Positions 25,114 to 33,890 are shown, counted from the first letter of the stretch. The stretch: DNA of 64,000 nt from Rubellicoccus peritrichatus (GCF_033100135.1 NZ_CP136920.1:5699001-5763000), one strand, 5' to 3'. The notes: generated from the letters alone by a model not told the origin. Numbers and translations are program-made.

Positions 25114-25530
25114 ATGATCACAAAAACGACCAAGCACTTACTCACAGCACTCGTCTTGCTTAGTTTCTTCGGCATCTCTCAAGCCAACGCAATGGAGGCA
25201 GCTGAGCCGAAAGTTATCGGCCTTTTGTTTTACTCCGACAGTTGTGGCTCCTGCAAGGTCCTTGATCCAAAGATTGAAACCGCGAAAAATGATTATACAA
25301 CAGAGCCAATCCTTTTTGTCACTTTCGATCACAGTAATGCTGGTTCAAAGAATCAAGCTGCCCTGTTGGCCGATAGCTTGAGCTTAGGCAAGATCTATGA
25401 TGCACAGAAAAAAGCCAGTGGTTACATGCTGCTCGTAGATCCGAAATCCGGAAAAGTCATCACGAAGCTGACTCGCGAGATGAGCGAGGACGACATTAAA
25501 GCCGCATTTAACAGCGCACTTAAAAGCTGA
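25114..25530 (+). CDS. Secreted thioredoxin-fold protein with CGSC active site
   Basis: About 138 residues from ATG 25114; the frame extends upstream to 24958 but has no signal there. The signal peptide ends near S-Q-A-N-A. The active-site motif is Y-S-D-S-C-G-S-C-K-V-L-D-P, so the pair is C-G-S-C, with the following P-K. A cis-proline loop S-G-Y-M-L-L-V-D-P fits the fold. It would act as a periplasmic thiol-disulfide protein. It follows the sigma/membrane-partner pair by almost 300 bases, so a functional link is only suggested by position. Confidence 0.85.
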   Translation: MITKTTKHLLTALVLLSFFGISQANAMEAAEPKVIGLLFYSDSCGSCKVLDPKIETAKNDYTTEPILFVTFDHSNAGSKNQAALLADSLSLGKIYDAQKKASGYMLLVDPKSGKVITKLTREMSEDDIKAAFNSALKS

Positions 25531-25548
25531 ATTCTTTTTTCTTCAAGA

Positions 25549-25597
25549 GCGCAGAGTGTCACGGAGTCGACCAATCCGTGATCTCTGCGCATTTTTG
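25549..25597 (+). terminator. Strong hairpin terminator after the thioredoxin-like gene
   Basis: GCGCAGAG at 25549-25556 pairs with CTCTGCGC at 25583-25590, with an inner TCACGGA/TCCGTGA stem, followed by ATTTTT. It is a strong intrinsic terminator 18 bases after the stop. The sequence also resembles the common cacggag-type bacterial repeat family. Confidence 0.75.
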
Positions 25598-25908
25598 CCT
25601 ATAAAGCTGTTCTCCCAAAGCCAAGAGTTGACAAGACACGGAACTAGCAGAACCAATTTACTTCCTGAATTTCCTGAGCAGTAAGATCGCTCAGTGCTGA
25701 GCCAGTAAGGCTCAATGCAGTGTCGGTGATGTCCACGGACAACATAGCTTATTCCGGCTACTGCAGTTCAGAGTCACTAATATAGTTAATAAGCTTCGCT
25801 TTAATTGATTATGAGTCTCATTTGCGAATCGACAAAGCCTCCTTCTTTCAATCTCTTAATGAGACTGAGTCCTCTTTTCATCAACAAAAACAACAAACAA
25901 AAAAAACA
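25598..25908. other. Intergenic region with no gene recognised
   Basis: This stretch of about 310 bases carries no supported ORF. It should contain the promoter of the PEP-CTERM protein gene. I saw no riboswitch or strong repeat. A TTG-initiated frame from 25822 runs into the next gene but lacks a signal sequence at its start. Confidence 0.5.
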
Positions 25909-26649
25909 ATGCAACAGCACATGATAAAAGGAATGTCGCTTACTGCGCTTCTGGTCATCGCAGCGACAGTACAGAGCCATGGATTCCTTAATGTAAACCT
26001 ATCTGGTAACACACAGTATGAAGGCTGGGAAAGCCTGACTACAGCCAACAATCCAGGCTACGGTACTTTCCCCGGGGCGAGTCCTTGGCCAGCTCCCATT
26101 GCAAGTAATAGCACTGGTTCAGCCGGAAACGCTTCTTACAATAAAGTTTCAGGCAATGGTTATCCAGCCGGATCATCAGTATACTCTCCTTTTACAACCA
26201 CTACGTATGAGGTGACAAGTTCTTCTGTAATTAGTGGTATTCAGACCGCTGTTTTCCAGCTTGATATGGGCGCGGGAGAAGGTGGCATTCTTGATTCAGC
26301 ACCTGTATTCAATTACAATGGAGGTTCACAAGCACTTGCCGCAGATTTCACAGCGGTTACAGCAGGGAACTTCAGTTTCACCAATCCGATCGATCCTACT
26401 CAGACAGGCAATACTACAAATCTCGTCTACGAATGGGATCTTTCCTCAATTGTGGATTCTATCACATCCTATGAGATCACATGGCAGACCCATGCACATT
26501 CTCAAACCTACGGAATTCAACTGGATACTGGCGACAACTTCACAGTGAGTGCTGTCCCAGAGCCATCCGTTTATGCAGCAGGTGCTGGCATCCTGGCCCT
26601 GGGTGTGGCTTGGCTAAGGCGTAAAAAAATTTCCCAGCAGTCAGCATAG
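25909..26649 (+). CDS. PEP-CTERM sorting domain protein
   Basis: About 246 residues from ATG 25909 (ATG at 25921 is an alternative). A signal peptide (G-M-S-L-T-A-L-L-V-I-A-A-T-V-Q-S) and a Thr/Ser/Gly-rich mature part precede the C-terminal V-P-E-P-S-V-Y-A-A-G-A-G-I-L-A-L-G with a following W-L-R-R-K-K tail. This is a PEP-CTERM signal: VPEP, membrane helix, basic tail. It should be cut by an exosortase and linked to the extracellular polysaccharide matrix. No exosortase is in the window, but an export locus for polysaccharide begins at 60 kb. Confidence 0.9.
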   Translation: MQQHMIKGMSLTALLVIAATVQSHGFLNVNLSGNTQYEGWESLTTANNPGYGTFPGASPWPAPIASNSTGSAGNASYNKVSGNGYPAGSSVYSPFTTTTYEVTSSSVISGIQTAVFQLDMGAGEGGILDSAPVFNYNGGSQALAADFTAVTAGNFSFTNPIDPTQTGNTTNLVYEWDLSSIVDSITSYEITWQTHAHSQTYGIQLDTGDNFTVSAVPEPSVYAAGAGILALGVAWLRRKKISQQSA

Positions 26650-26677
26650 TACAATAGCTACTATACGAAAATAAAGA

Positions 26678-26722
26678 ACCGACTGACGGGGAAAACGCAT
26701 CTCGTCAGTCGGTCTTTTTTTA
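26678..26722 (+). terminator. Intrinsic terminator after the PEP-CTERM gene
   Basis: ACCGACTGACG (26678-26688) pairs perfectly with CGTCAGTCGGT (26703-26713), followed by a run of T. The hairpin ends the PEP-CTERM transcript before the convergent methyltransferase gene. Confidence 0.9.
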
Positions 26723-26772
26723 TCAGAATACGTGCCGTTCCCGCAATCAGAAGAATCAGATAAGAATCCCTA

Positions 26773-27387
26773 TTAAAAATCCTTCTGCAACACAACACGC
26801 CCCCACGTGACCCCTACTTTGTAACTAAAAATACTTGGCTGATTATCGAGCTGGAGAACATCTCTTAATCCATATTCTTTTGCCTGCCCAATAGTCCGAT
26901 CCAGATCAGTCGGGAATACATGCGTGCCCATACCAGGTGGTCCGTTACGTAAGGAAATAGCGCATTTCCCACCGCCAACCAACAAAAAGGACAATCGCTC
27001 TAAAGCCTTCACTCGCTCGATTTCATTGAGATGGTGCCAAACTCCGTCGATCAGAATAAAATCAAACTGCCCCTCTTTAGTTCCCAAACATCTAATGAGA
27101 GGTAAACTGTCATTAAACCATTCAATATCATATTTTGAATATGTCTGACGCGAAGCGTTTAAAAAGTCAGCCATCGGCTCAACAGCTGTAACCACGTAGC
27201 CCATCTTCGCCAAGGCTGCCGCATTCTGTCCTGCACCAGCCCCTAAATCTAAAATTCTGGCCGGAATCGGCGGCAAGTGATCGAGGAAATCTTTGTTTGT
27301 CTCCTTAAAATCAAGCGCCTGGCTCACTTGAATAAAGCGATTAACAGCATTCTCATAACCCTCTGTGCCTTTTGTCGTTTGATGCAT
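26773..27387 (-). CDS. Class I SAM-dependent methyltransferase
   Basis: About 204 residues from ATG 27387. The SAM-binding motif is I-L-D-L-G-A-G-A-G-Q-N (motif I), followed by V-T-A-V-E-P (motif II) and F-D-F-I-L-I-D-G-V-W-H-H-L (motif IV). It is a typical small Rossmann-fold methyltransferase with an unknown substrate. It is convergent with the PEP-CTERM gene and divergent from the VOC protein gene. Confidence 0.88.
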   Translation of the reverse strand: MHQTTKGTEGYENAVNRFIQVSQALDFKETNKDFLDHLPPIPARILDLGAGAGQNAAALAKMGYVVTAVEPMADFLNASRQTYSKYDIEWFNDSLPLIRCLGTKEGQFDFILIDGVWHHLNEIERVKALERLSFLLVGGGKCAISLRNGPPGMGTHVFPTDLDRTIGQAKEYGLRDVLQLDNQPSIFSYKVGVTWGRVVLQKDF

Positions 27388-27493
27388 CAGAATCAATGCA
27401 TCGCCTTAAGTCAGAATTTCCAAATAAAAACCAAATTGTACTCTCTAAAAGTTCAACAATTCACAATAGCTCCTTGCCCATCAACGTAATCGA

Positions 27494-28270
27494 ATGAATG
27501 ATGAGCAGATGAATATCAACTGCGCTGCTACTGTTTTGACGGTGAAAGATGTGGACACATCCATTCGTTTTTACACGGACATACTGGGATTCGAGGAAGA
27601 CTTTCGTTTTGGGGAATATGCGGGGATCAAATGCGGCTCCGTGCAAATTCATTTATCGCAATACGACAATCCCAACATGAAAGCTTTGGGCGAAAGCAAC
27701 CTGTATCTGTTTTGCAATGAAGTAGATGACTTCTACCGAGAAATCACTTCCAAGGGTGTTAGAGTCAAAGGTGAACCTAAAGACTATCCTTATGGGATGC
27801 GTGATTTCATAGCCTACGACCCCGATGGCAATCAACTAGCTTTTGGTGCTCCAGTAAAAGACGAAAACGCACCTGCAATTAATTCCGATAGCCCAGAGGC
27901 ACTATTGCGTGAATATGAAAGCCAATTGACCCTCCAGGATTGGAAAGCGGTGGAATGCATGATCCACGATCAGGCTGTTTTCATTTTCACGGAGAGAACC
28001 TATCGAGGCAAAAAAGCGATTGCCCAAGCTTTTCAGAAAACCTTTAGCCTGATTCAGGATGAAACTTATAGCATTGAGAATCTGAACTGGTTAGCCAAGA
28101 CAGACTCAATGGCCTGCTGTGAGTACATTTATAAATGGACTGGTCTGATTGATGGTCAAAAAGCATCAGGCGAAGGGCGCGGTTCATCAGTCCTAGTCCG
28201 AGAAGATGACAAATGGTTGATTATCGAAGAGCACCTTGGACCTAAGGGTAGAAATGAAGCAAACGAATAG
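27494..28270 (+). CDS. VOC (glyoxalase-like) domain fused to a SnoaL/DUF4440-like domain
   Basis: A 258-residue two-domain protein. Residues about 8-120 form a vicinal-oxygen-chelate domain (V-L-T-V-K-D-V-D-T-S-I-R-F-Y at the start; Y-D-P-D-G-N-Q-L-A-F at the end, as in bleomycin-resistance/glyoxalase proteins). Residues about 135-250 form a SnoaL/DUF4440-like cone domain (Y-E-S-Q-L-T-L-Q-D-W and G-R-G-S-S-V-L-V-R-E-D-D-K-W-L-I). The substrate is not clear; detoxification or small-molecule binding is likely. Metal ligands cannot be fixed by eye. Confidence 0.85.
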   Translation: MNDEQMNINCAATVLTVKDVDTSIRFYTDILGFEEDFRFGEYAGIKCGSVQIHLSQYDNPNMKALGESNLYLFCNEVDDFYREITSKGVRVKGEPKDYPYGMRDFIAYDPDGNQLAFGAPVKDENAPAINSDSPEALLREYESQLTLQDWKAVECMIHDQAVFIFTERTYRGKKAIAQAFQKTFSLIQDETYSIENLNWLAKTDSMACCEYIYKWTGLIDGQKASGEGRGSSVLVREDDKWLIIEEHLGPKGRNEANE

Positions 28271-28359
28271 GATTCATTTTTGCATAGCCTTGGAGATACA
28301 AGGAATGCCTTCTTTGCGCAGTTGATTGTCCATACAAAATAGCTATCTCCAAAAGAATA

Positions 28360-28391
28360 GAGGCTGTCTCAATGAAATCAGAGACAACCTC
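28360..28391. terminator. Bidirectional hairpin between convergent genes
   Basis: GAGGCTGTCTC (28360-28370) pairs with GAGACAACCTC (28381-28391), with one G-T type wobble and a 10-base loop. It lies between the convergent VOC and ankyrin genes; no long T-run is present. Confidence 0.5.
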
Positions 28392-28402
28392 CAATCCAAA
28401 TG

Positions 28403-30007
28403 CTATTTCAAAATCGGTTCAATGGCGGCTCTAACCTCATTGCTTGCTTCACTAAACATATAAGGCTTAGCAATCGTCCCAGCTTCTACAAGCGCCTGAA
28501 CAACAGCAACATAATCACCATTTGGGTTGGCACAGTTTTTTGAACCATGCGCAGCCCACCCCAAAGGAACTCCTTCGGGAGGCTCGTTTGCTTGAATGTC
28601 AATAGGCGCACCATGCTCCAGCAAAAGTTCAACAGCCTCAATATTCCCTTTCCATGAAGCCATATGCAAAGGGGTACCACCCCAATCGGATTCGCCTTTT
28701 TCCGTAATATCAAAACCAACGGTAAGCATTGTTTTAATTGCTGCTATATTATTATCGTCAGCAGCTTGGACTAAACTCAAACGCTCTTGCTCAGTTAAAG
28801 ATGAAAATAGCTCAGGAGAACCTTTAAGAATACTTTGAGCCTTCCCAGTGTCGCCTGAAAAACAAGCCGCAAGAAAACGATCTGTCTCACTCAATTCAGG
28901 CTCAAGCGCACCATGCTTCTTAAAACAGTTAATAATCCCTGTATCACCTTCCAACAAGGCTAAGTGATATGGAGTCTTCCCATCTTTGCGAGGCAGATTA
29001 GGATCCGCACCATGCGAAAAAAGCTCTTGAATGATATCCACAGAGTGCCTCTGACGAACGGCACAATGTAAAACAGTTTCCTGCTGCTTCTCACAAGGCA
29101 CATTGGGATCAGAGCCGTTTTCCAACAACCAGGTAATTCCTTTTGCAACAGTTGGCCATTGATGACGATTTTCCTGCCAGCCCATTAAAAAGAAAAGCGG
29201 ACTATTCTGAAAAAGCGGATGAGGCGTGGAGATGTCTTCTCCGCGTTCGAGTAAAAGCTCCATACACTCCAAGTGATAGTTTTCGGCTGCATGATACATC
29301 GACTCTCCATCGTTAAGCTGTGCCCCGGCATCAATCAGGATAGTGGCAAGAGCTGGGTTATTCGTGATACCACAGGCTCCATAGAGTGGTCGCAATGGAC
29401 TGTCAGGCCACATAGGGTGATCATAAAATACATTGGGATCTGCCCCATTTTCCAGAAGCAACTTCGCTGAGATTAAAATGTTCTCAGCAATGGTCGCATT
29501 TATCCGATGCAAATGAGAATTACTTAAATACAAAAGCGCATCCCAGTTTTCTTTTGGCCCTCCGCGGCGAGACAGGCTTTCAGGATCCTTTTCCAAGAAA
29601 TCCTTCAGCTTCTTATGATTCCCAATCACTGCAGCCGAATAAAAATTGGCATCTGCTACATCAGGAGTTTCGGCAAGGATTGTTTGAGCAATGCCAGTGC
29701 GTCCGTCTACAGCTGCCTGAATGAAGCTTTTGACTTTTTCCTCGAAACTCTGACTCAATCGCTGAATCTCATTTTTAAGCTTAGGCCAGCTTTCAAACCC
29801 ATATTCAATAGCAACAACCCATTGGGCATCGGCTAACCCCATTTTCTTTTTATTTAGTTCTTCTGAGGACAATCCTCTGCATTCGGGGTGTGCAGTTTGG
29901 AATCGTCCAGTAAAATCAGGCTTCTGCTGCTGATAGCCTTTCAGCAAATCTTTTGCCTGATACTTTAATTGGTCCAGAGACGGACGCGACGGTAATGCCT
30001 TGTACAT
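28403..30007 (-). CDS. Ankyrin-repeat protein
   Basis: About 534 residues from ATG 30007, preceded by a GGAGGG ribosome site on the minus strand. The N-terminal part (S-L-D-Q-L-K-Y-Q-A-K-D-L-L-K, then W-V-V-A-I-E-Y-G-F-E-S-W) is the typical N-terminal segment of bacterial ankyrin proteins. At least five ankyrin repeats follow, recognisable by L-L-L-E-N-G-A-D-P-N, L-F-S-H-G-A-D-P-N-L, D-G-K-T-P-Y-H-L-A and G-G-T-P-L-H-M-A-S-W-K-G-N. It has no signal peptide and is probably a cytoplasmic protein-binding scaffold. The longer frame to 30055 lacks a suitable start. Confidence 0.9.
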   Translation of the reverse strand: MYKALPSRPSLDQLKYQAKDLLKGYQQQKPDFTGRFQTAHPECRGLSSEELNKKKMGLADAQWVVAIEYGFESWPKLKNEIQRLSQSFEEKVKSFIQAAVDGRTGIAQTILAETPDVADANFYSAAVIGNHKKLKDFLEKDPESLSRRGGPKENWDALLYLSNSHLHRINATIAENILISAKLLLENGADPNVFYDHPMWPDSPLRPLYGACGITNNPALATILIDAGAQLNDGESMYHAAENYHLECMELLLERGEDISTPHPLFQNSPLFFLMGWQENRHQWPTVAKGITWLLENGSDPNVPCEKQQETVLHCAVRQRHSVDIIQELFSHGADPNLPRKDGKTPYHLALLEGDTGIINCFKKHGALEPELSETDRFLAACFSGDTGKAQSILKGSPELFSSLTEQERLSLVQAADDNNIAAIKTMLTVGFDITEKGESDWGGTPLHMASWKGNIEAVELLLEHGAPIDIQANEPPEGVPLGWAAHGSKNCANPNGDYVAVVQALVEAGTIAKPYMFSEASNEVRAAIEPILK

Positions 30008-30330
30008 AATCCCTCCATTGCTACATTGCGACTGTGGCCTGCCCCCAGACAGCAATAGAAGTTACTGTCATTGATTATGTTTAAAGGTGAACTCAGTTCT
30101 TTCCGCAGGCCCGGTAGCTCCCGGAGAGCATGAATGTCATAATGCCGATAGAAATTTAAATTAAGCAAGAAAGAACCATCTGATTAGTAAAGATTCCACT
30201 CCTACGAAATTGAATCAGTCTACTTGTAGTGAAATCTAAGCAATGCTCCCATGGGGCCACCTGAAGAATTGCAGAATAAATTGGAAATAATCCTTGCACA
30301 TGAAACTCATTCTCAATTTAAGCTTTGAGC

Positions 30331-30810
30331 ATGAATGTGAACCTACCTAATGAAACTGTGCATATAATCTTTGGCACTATGACCGGGAATGCAGAAGACT
30401 TGGCTGACCGCTTCGCAAAGCGTTGTGAACAAGAGAATCTCCCCTACTCTCTGACATCAGCAGACAACTGGCCGATGGAGAAATTTCAATCAGCTAAACG
30501 TGCCGTCCTCATATTTTCAACTTGGGGCGAAGGCGAACCACCCGATGATGCTATAGACTTCTGCGAATCAGTTTATGATCAAAAAGCTGAAGTCGCACAT
30601 CTGGAGTATGCCGTGGTCGGTCTTGGTGATACGTCCTACGACGACTTTTGTGGATGTGCCCGCAGGCTGGATGAGTCCCTGAAAGCAGCAGGCGCCACTC
30701 CTTTCAGCGAAAGACTGGAACTGGATATTGATTTCGATGACGACTTTGACGCCTGGACAGATAAATTCTTCTCCAGTCAAAAAGTACTTAGCCAAAGCCA
30801 TCAGGGTTAG
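30331..30810 (+). CDS. Flavodoxin-domain protein
   Basis: About 159 residues from ATG 30331 (a TTG lies six bases upstream). The FMN phosphate-binding loop is F-G-T-M-T-G-N-A-E-D (residues about 14-23). S-T-W-G-E-G-E-P-P-D-D and the later V-G-L-G-D-T-S-Y-D-D-F-C-G-C match the flavin-stacking loops of flavodoxin-like domains. It should be an electron carrier. Five bases separate it from a heme-utilisation-like gene, suggesting that the pair acts in heme or iron metabolism. It is similar to the flavodoxin part of sulfite reductase. Confidence 0.88.
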   Translation: MNVNLPNETVHIIFGTMTGNAEDLADRFAKRCEQENLPYSLTSADNWPMEKFQSAKRAVLIFSTWGEGEPPDDAIDFCESVYDQKAEVAHLEYAVVGLGDTSYDDFCGCARRLDESLKAAGATPFSERLELDIDFDDDFDAWTDKFFSSQKVLSQSHQG

Positions 30811-30815
30811 AGCAA

Positions 30816-31823
30816 ATGCAAGATCAAGGATCCAATGAAGCCCCCAAGAAAAGTGCCAAAGCGGAACATTCGGCGACCCAAAAGAAAGGCTGCAGTTGTG
30901 GATGTGAACCCGAAGCCGTCTATGTAGCAGAACTACATCAGGATCATGCCCGGATTTTACCAAGCCTTTCAGAACTCGGTGAAACCATTTGCTTTGCCCG
31001 AAACCAGCACTGCATCCTTGGCGCATCACTCTGCATGCCTGAGCTCGAAGGCAACTCAGGCTATTTCAGCGGTGGCAATTGTGACACCGACATGCATCTC
31101 GACACAACCCAGTGGCGGTATGCCTACACGGTGCATGAACAACATCAGAATCGCGGAACTTTTATCGGGTTGGAGTTTTTTGATGCACAGCACCGAGCGC
31201 TGTTCAGGACTTTCCTGACTCCGGATTCGGAGAAACAAGATTTTCAAGCACTGGTGCACAGCTTTTATCGCCGAACGGTTCATGTAGATGAAATGGCAGG
31301 TTGGCATCGGATGGGCGAACTAACTCGAACCGGCAAAAACAAATATGGCTCGATTTCAAGCAACTTTATTAAAAGGGACCCTTGGAGCGCACCATTGGCG
31401 AGTTGGCAGAACCATACGACACCCAATGAGATGGGGTTTTCAGGCGAGCTCCCACTTGCCCATACCTTATTACTGGATGCCAGCGAAGAGAATCAGGAGC
31501 TTACCATTACCACCACAGGCAGCTTTGGGCGTATGGCCCTGTCGTTTGCTCCCCAAACAGTAGAGAAAAGCCAGGTTGGTTGGCTGTATGCAGGTGCTGA
31601 AAGTCGTGCCCTCAGGCTTAACCTCTCAGCAGTATCGAGTTACTGGATTGGTGCATGCAGCAGCGAAAATAGTATATATAGTTATCTTGAGGCAGTTGAC
31701 GCCTTCGGAGATCTAATCCTGAGGATCACATCAGCCAACGCAGATAGCTATCGTTACTGGCAATCGTTGGCTAAATCCATGAGCTTGAGACCTGATAGCA
31801 AGCAATCAAAAATGCGAGACTAA
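30816..31823 (+). CDS. HmuS/ChuX-like heme-utilisation protein (tentative)
   Basis: A 335-residue soluble protein. The segment F-I-G-L-E-F-F-D-A-Q-H-R-A-L-F-R with the following T-F-L-T-P-D-S resembles the repeat unit of hemin-degrading HmuS/ChuS proteins (S-L-Q-F-F-D-x3-D-A-V-x-K-I-Y-L). An N-terminal cysteine-rich stretch, K-K-G-C-S-C-G-C-E, may bind metal. The assignment is by pattern only and the active-site residues cannot be confirmed. The overlap of flavodoxin, this protein and the Fur-type regulator downstream supports an iron/heme context. Alternatively it is a novel metal-binding protein. Confidence 0.55.
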   Translation: MQDQGSNEAPKKSAKAEHSATQKKGCSCGCEPEAVYVAELHQDHARILPSLSELGETICFARNQHCILGASLCMPELEGNSGYFSGGNCDTDMHLDTTQWRYAYTVHEQHQNRGTFIGLEFFDAQHRALFRTFLTPDSEKQDFQALVHSFYRRTVHVDEMAGWHRMGELTRTGKNKYGSISSNFIKRDPWSAPLASWQNHTTPNEMGFSGELPLAHTLLLDASEENQELTITTTGSFGRMALSFAPQTVEKSQVGWLYAGAESRALRLNLSAVSSYWIGACSSENSIYSYLEAVDAFGDLILRITSANADSYRYWQSLAKSMSLRPDSKQSKMRD

Positions 31824-31926
31824 CTCTCAATAGCATATGCTGGAAATCCCAGCTATAGACTGGAAAAATCAGTCAATCTTCATTTGGTTATAGATAATAC
31901 ATTAAAACCAAACAAAAGGACTGATC

Positions 31927-32127
31927 ATGAATGCCCAAGAAGTCGCAGAAAAAGCTGCATGCCAACAATGTGCTTACTGGAAAGCCTCCAACGAAACACA
32001 AGGTGAATGCCGACGCAATGCACCACAATCTGTTGTCTTTGCCGTAGACGAATCCACCCGCTTTGAAACTCATTTCCCCGTCACTGAAGCATCGGACTGG
32101 TGCGGCGAATTCGAAGCTAAAGTATAA
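31927..32127 (+). CDS. Small cysteine-containing protein
   Basis: A 66-residue protein starting with ATG at 31927, preceded by AAAGGA. It has four cysteines in the pattern C-Q-Q-C-A-Y-W-K, G-E-C-R-R-N-A-P and D-W-C-G-E-F. The same pattern is common in small bacterial proteins of unknown function, so I take it as real. The cysteines suggest zinc or iron-sulfur binding. A terminator follows after 13 bases. Confidence 0.75.
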   Translation: MNAQEVAEKAACQQCAYWKASNETQGECRRNAPQSVVFAVDESTRFETHFPVTEASDWCGEFEAKV

Positions 32128-32140
32128 TTTTTATCTTTCA

Positions 32141-32165
32141 AAAGTGGCTCCGGCCACTTTTTTTT
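32141..32165 (+). terminator. Intrinsic terminator after the small Cys protein
   Basis: AAAGTGGC and GCCACTTT form an 8-bp stem around a TCCG loop at 32141-32160, directly followed by TTTTT. It is a textbook intrinsic terminator. Confidence 0.9.
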
Positions 32166-32211
32166 AAATTTATGTTTGCGATTGGGTCTCATTTGCGCCC
32201 TATTTAGTCTC

Positions 32212-32601
32212 GTGAGTGAGCAATCCATCCATGAAATACTGGCCCCTCTAGGGCATGACTTCCGTAAACAAGCAGACGACCTGCTTGATCTTCGTGAATA
32301 TGCACTGAGTAAAAGTAACCCAGGCCGATGTGTTTCCTGCTATTTTAATTTATTCAAAAACACCTCCGGCATAGGCGATAACCGCCTCGCGATCTTACGC
32401 AAATGGTTGGAAACCAACTTAGAAATAGTAGCGAAAGGTGATCAGGACAAATTTCTGGAACGCCTCCCACTTCATCTGGATGACGAAGACTTGGAGTCTT
32501 TCTGCGCAAGAATAATGCAGGAGATCATAACAAACCGCGTTTATGAATCAGAGCGCATCGCCTTGTTCTTCAGATTCAAAAACAAATCTACCGCCGCCTG
32601 A
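32212..32601 (+). CDS. Uncharacterised 130-residue protein upstream of the Fur-type gene
   Basis: The frame opens at 32176, but the first plausible start is GTG 32212 (V-S-E-Q-S-I-H-E-I-L). No family is recognised. The protein appears helical and soluble, and has three cysteines (R-C-V-S-C-Y and F-C-A-R). It ends four bases before the Fur-type gene, so the two are likely co-transcribed; a link to iron sensing is only positional. Confidence 0.6.
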   Translation: MSEQSIHEILAPLGHDFRKQADDLLDLREYALSKSNPGRCVSCYFNLFKNTSGIGDNRLAILRKWLETNLEIVAKGDQDKFLERLPLHLDDEDLESFCARIMQEIITNRVYESERIALFFRFKNKSTAA

Positions 32602-32605
32602 TTGT

Positions 32606-33097
32606 ATGTCCGATGTAGAGCAAACGGCCAAGGAGCAGCTAATAGCGAAAGCCTATAATTACTGGCGATCCAAAGGCAGCACGATGACCGTTGTGCGCAA
32701 AATCATCTGCGAAATTGCCCTCGAAGGCAAAGACAGTTACGACGCTGAGACGCTACTCTCAAGAGTCCGCCAGGTAGATCGTCAAATATCCCTGTCTACC
32801 GTCTATAGAACGCTAAGCAACCTGGTGGAAGCCAATGTTTTACGCGAATTTCAAGGGCCGGCTGATAAAAAACACTACACGGTTATCCATTCAGAAGTCG
32901 ATGGACGCAGTCATGTCGTCTGCCAGGACTGTAATCAAATTTTTCCTCTTGAAGACCCATGCCTGGCCCTGCGCGAAGGCGCCTTGGCACGTCAACAAGG
33001 ATTCAGCACAAAAAACATCAGCCTTCGAATGGAAGCAAGCTGCGATCAGCTCCACGAAAAAGGAGACTGCAACCGCAAACAAAGTTCTGACAACTGA
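32606..33097 (+). CDS. Fur-family metalloregulator
   Basis: About 163 residues from ATG 32606. The DNA-binding helix is seen at L-S-T-V-Y-R-T-L-S-N-L, typical of the Fur family. H-V-V-C-Q-D-C holds one C-x2-C pair for the structural zinc, and the C-terminal C-D-Q-L-H-E-K-G-D-C may provide the second pair. Whether it responds to Fe, Zn or peroxide cannot be told from the sequence. The nearby flavodoxin/heme-utilisation genes would be sensible targets. The longer frame to 32543 has no suitable start. Confidence 0.92.
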   Translation: MSDVEQTAKEQLIAKAYNYWRSKGSTMTVVRKIICEIALEGKDSYDAETLLSRVRQVDRQISLSTVYRTLSNLVEANVLREFQGPADKKHYTVIHSEVDGRSHVVCQDCNQIFPLEDPCLALREGALARQQGFSTKNISLRMEASCDQLHEKGDCNRKQSSDN

Positions 33098-33234
33098 ACT
33101 TTGCATCGGGATCAGCGGTGAATCTCATCTTCCTAAGGATCAAGAAGAAACGTGCAATCACTACGCAATACAAATAGGTAATTGCGATAGCTGATTGAAT
33201 GAGACTCCAGAGCTAATCCTATTTTCAGGACAAG

Positions 33235-33696
33235 CTAGCTCTCGTAATCAAAAAAGAAGTCCACTCGCAGCCAATCGTGATCTTCGACAATCTCAGCTTC
33301 TACTGGTAATTGGGCATTTTGCAATGCCGAGTCGAGCGCATTACTGACAGCTTCCGGGTCTTCAACATAGAGATTGAATTCGCGGCCTCCATTCCAAGTG
33401 GTATGGCCAACGTAAACAGCTGGTGATGCTCCACCAATCATTTCGATAAGCTTGTTTTCCAACTCATCCAGTTTTTGCTGATCTGTATCATCCGGCAGGC
33501 ACTTGGAACCACTGGGCTCATAGGCGGCATAAACCCGAAGGTGAAAAGGATAAGCGTCACGCTGACGAAAATGTTTCAGGTCTGTGTTGACCTGCATGGC
33601 CGAATAAATCCCATCAAGCTCACCCTCTCGCAAAGCAAAACCAGATTGAGACGATGCCTTTTTCGAATTAGGGCGATTCTGACGGTGCTTTGGCAT
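33235..33696 (-). CDS. DUF695-like protein (tentative)
   Basis: A 153-residue protein. The D-A-Y-P-F-H-L-R-V-Y-A-A-Y segment, the conserved V-Y-V-G-H-T-T-W-N-G-G-R-E-F-N-L-Y-V and the D-H-D-W-L-R-V-D-F-F ending resemble DUF695-type proteins. The N-terminus is short and basic. No enzymatic residues are apparent. It lies at the end of the isp-linked minus-strand set, 3 bases after the small membrane protein gene, and is presumably co-transcribed. Confidence 0.65.
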   Translation of the reverse strand: MPKHRQNRPNSKKASSQSGFALREGELDGIYSAMQVNTDLKHFRQRDAYPFHLRVYAAYEPSGSKCLPDDTDQQKLDELENKLIEMIGGASPAVYVGHTTWNGGREFNLYVEDPEAVSNALDSALQNAQLPVEAEIVEDHDWLRVDFFFDYES

Positions 33697-33698
33697 AA

Positions 33699-33890
33699 CT
33701 AGGAACGCTTCTTTCGTTTTCTGATGACTCCCATCAAACCGACTCCTAACAAAAGAATGACAAATACACCAAAAGCTTTTGAGGAACCATTTTCACCATT
33801 CAAAATCAATTCAAAACCGATGACTGCAAAGACAATAGCCCCAATCACAGTCAGCAAAACTCGAACGATTTCAAATCGTGCAGTCCTCAT
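33699..33890 (-). CDS. Small two-helix membrane protein
   Basis: About 63 residues from ATG 33890, which overlaps the ispF stop in an ATGA arrangement. Two membrane helices (L-L-T-V-I-G-A-I-V-F-A-V-I-G and G-V-F-V-I-L-L-L-G-V-G-L-M) are followed by a basic C-terminus R-K-R-K-K-R. Family not recognised; the coupling to ispF suggests co-expression only. Confidence 0.7.
   Translation of the reverse strand: MRTARFEIVRVLLTVIGAIVFAVIGFELILNGENGSSKAFGVFVILLLGVGLMGVIRKRKKRS

Noticed and set aside
25822-25908. A longer N-terminus of the PEP-CTERM protein
   Set aside because: It would start with TTG and put about 30 polar residues before the signal peptide.
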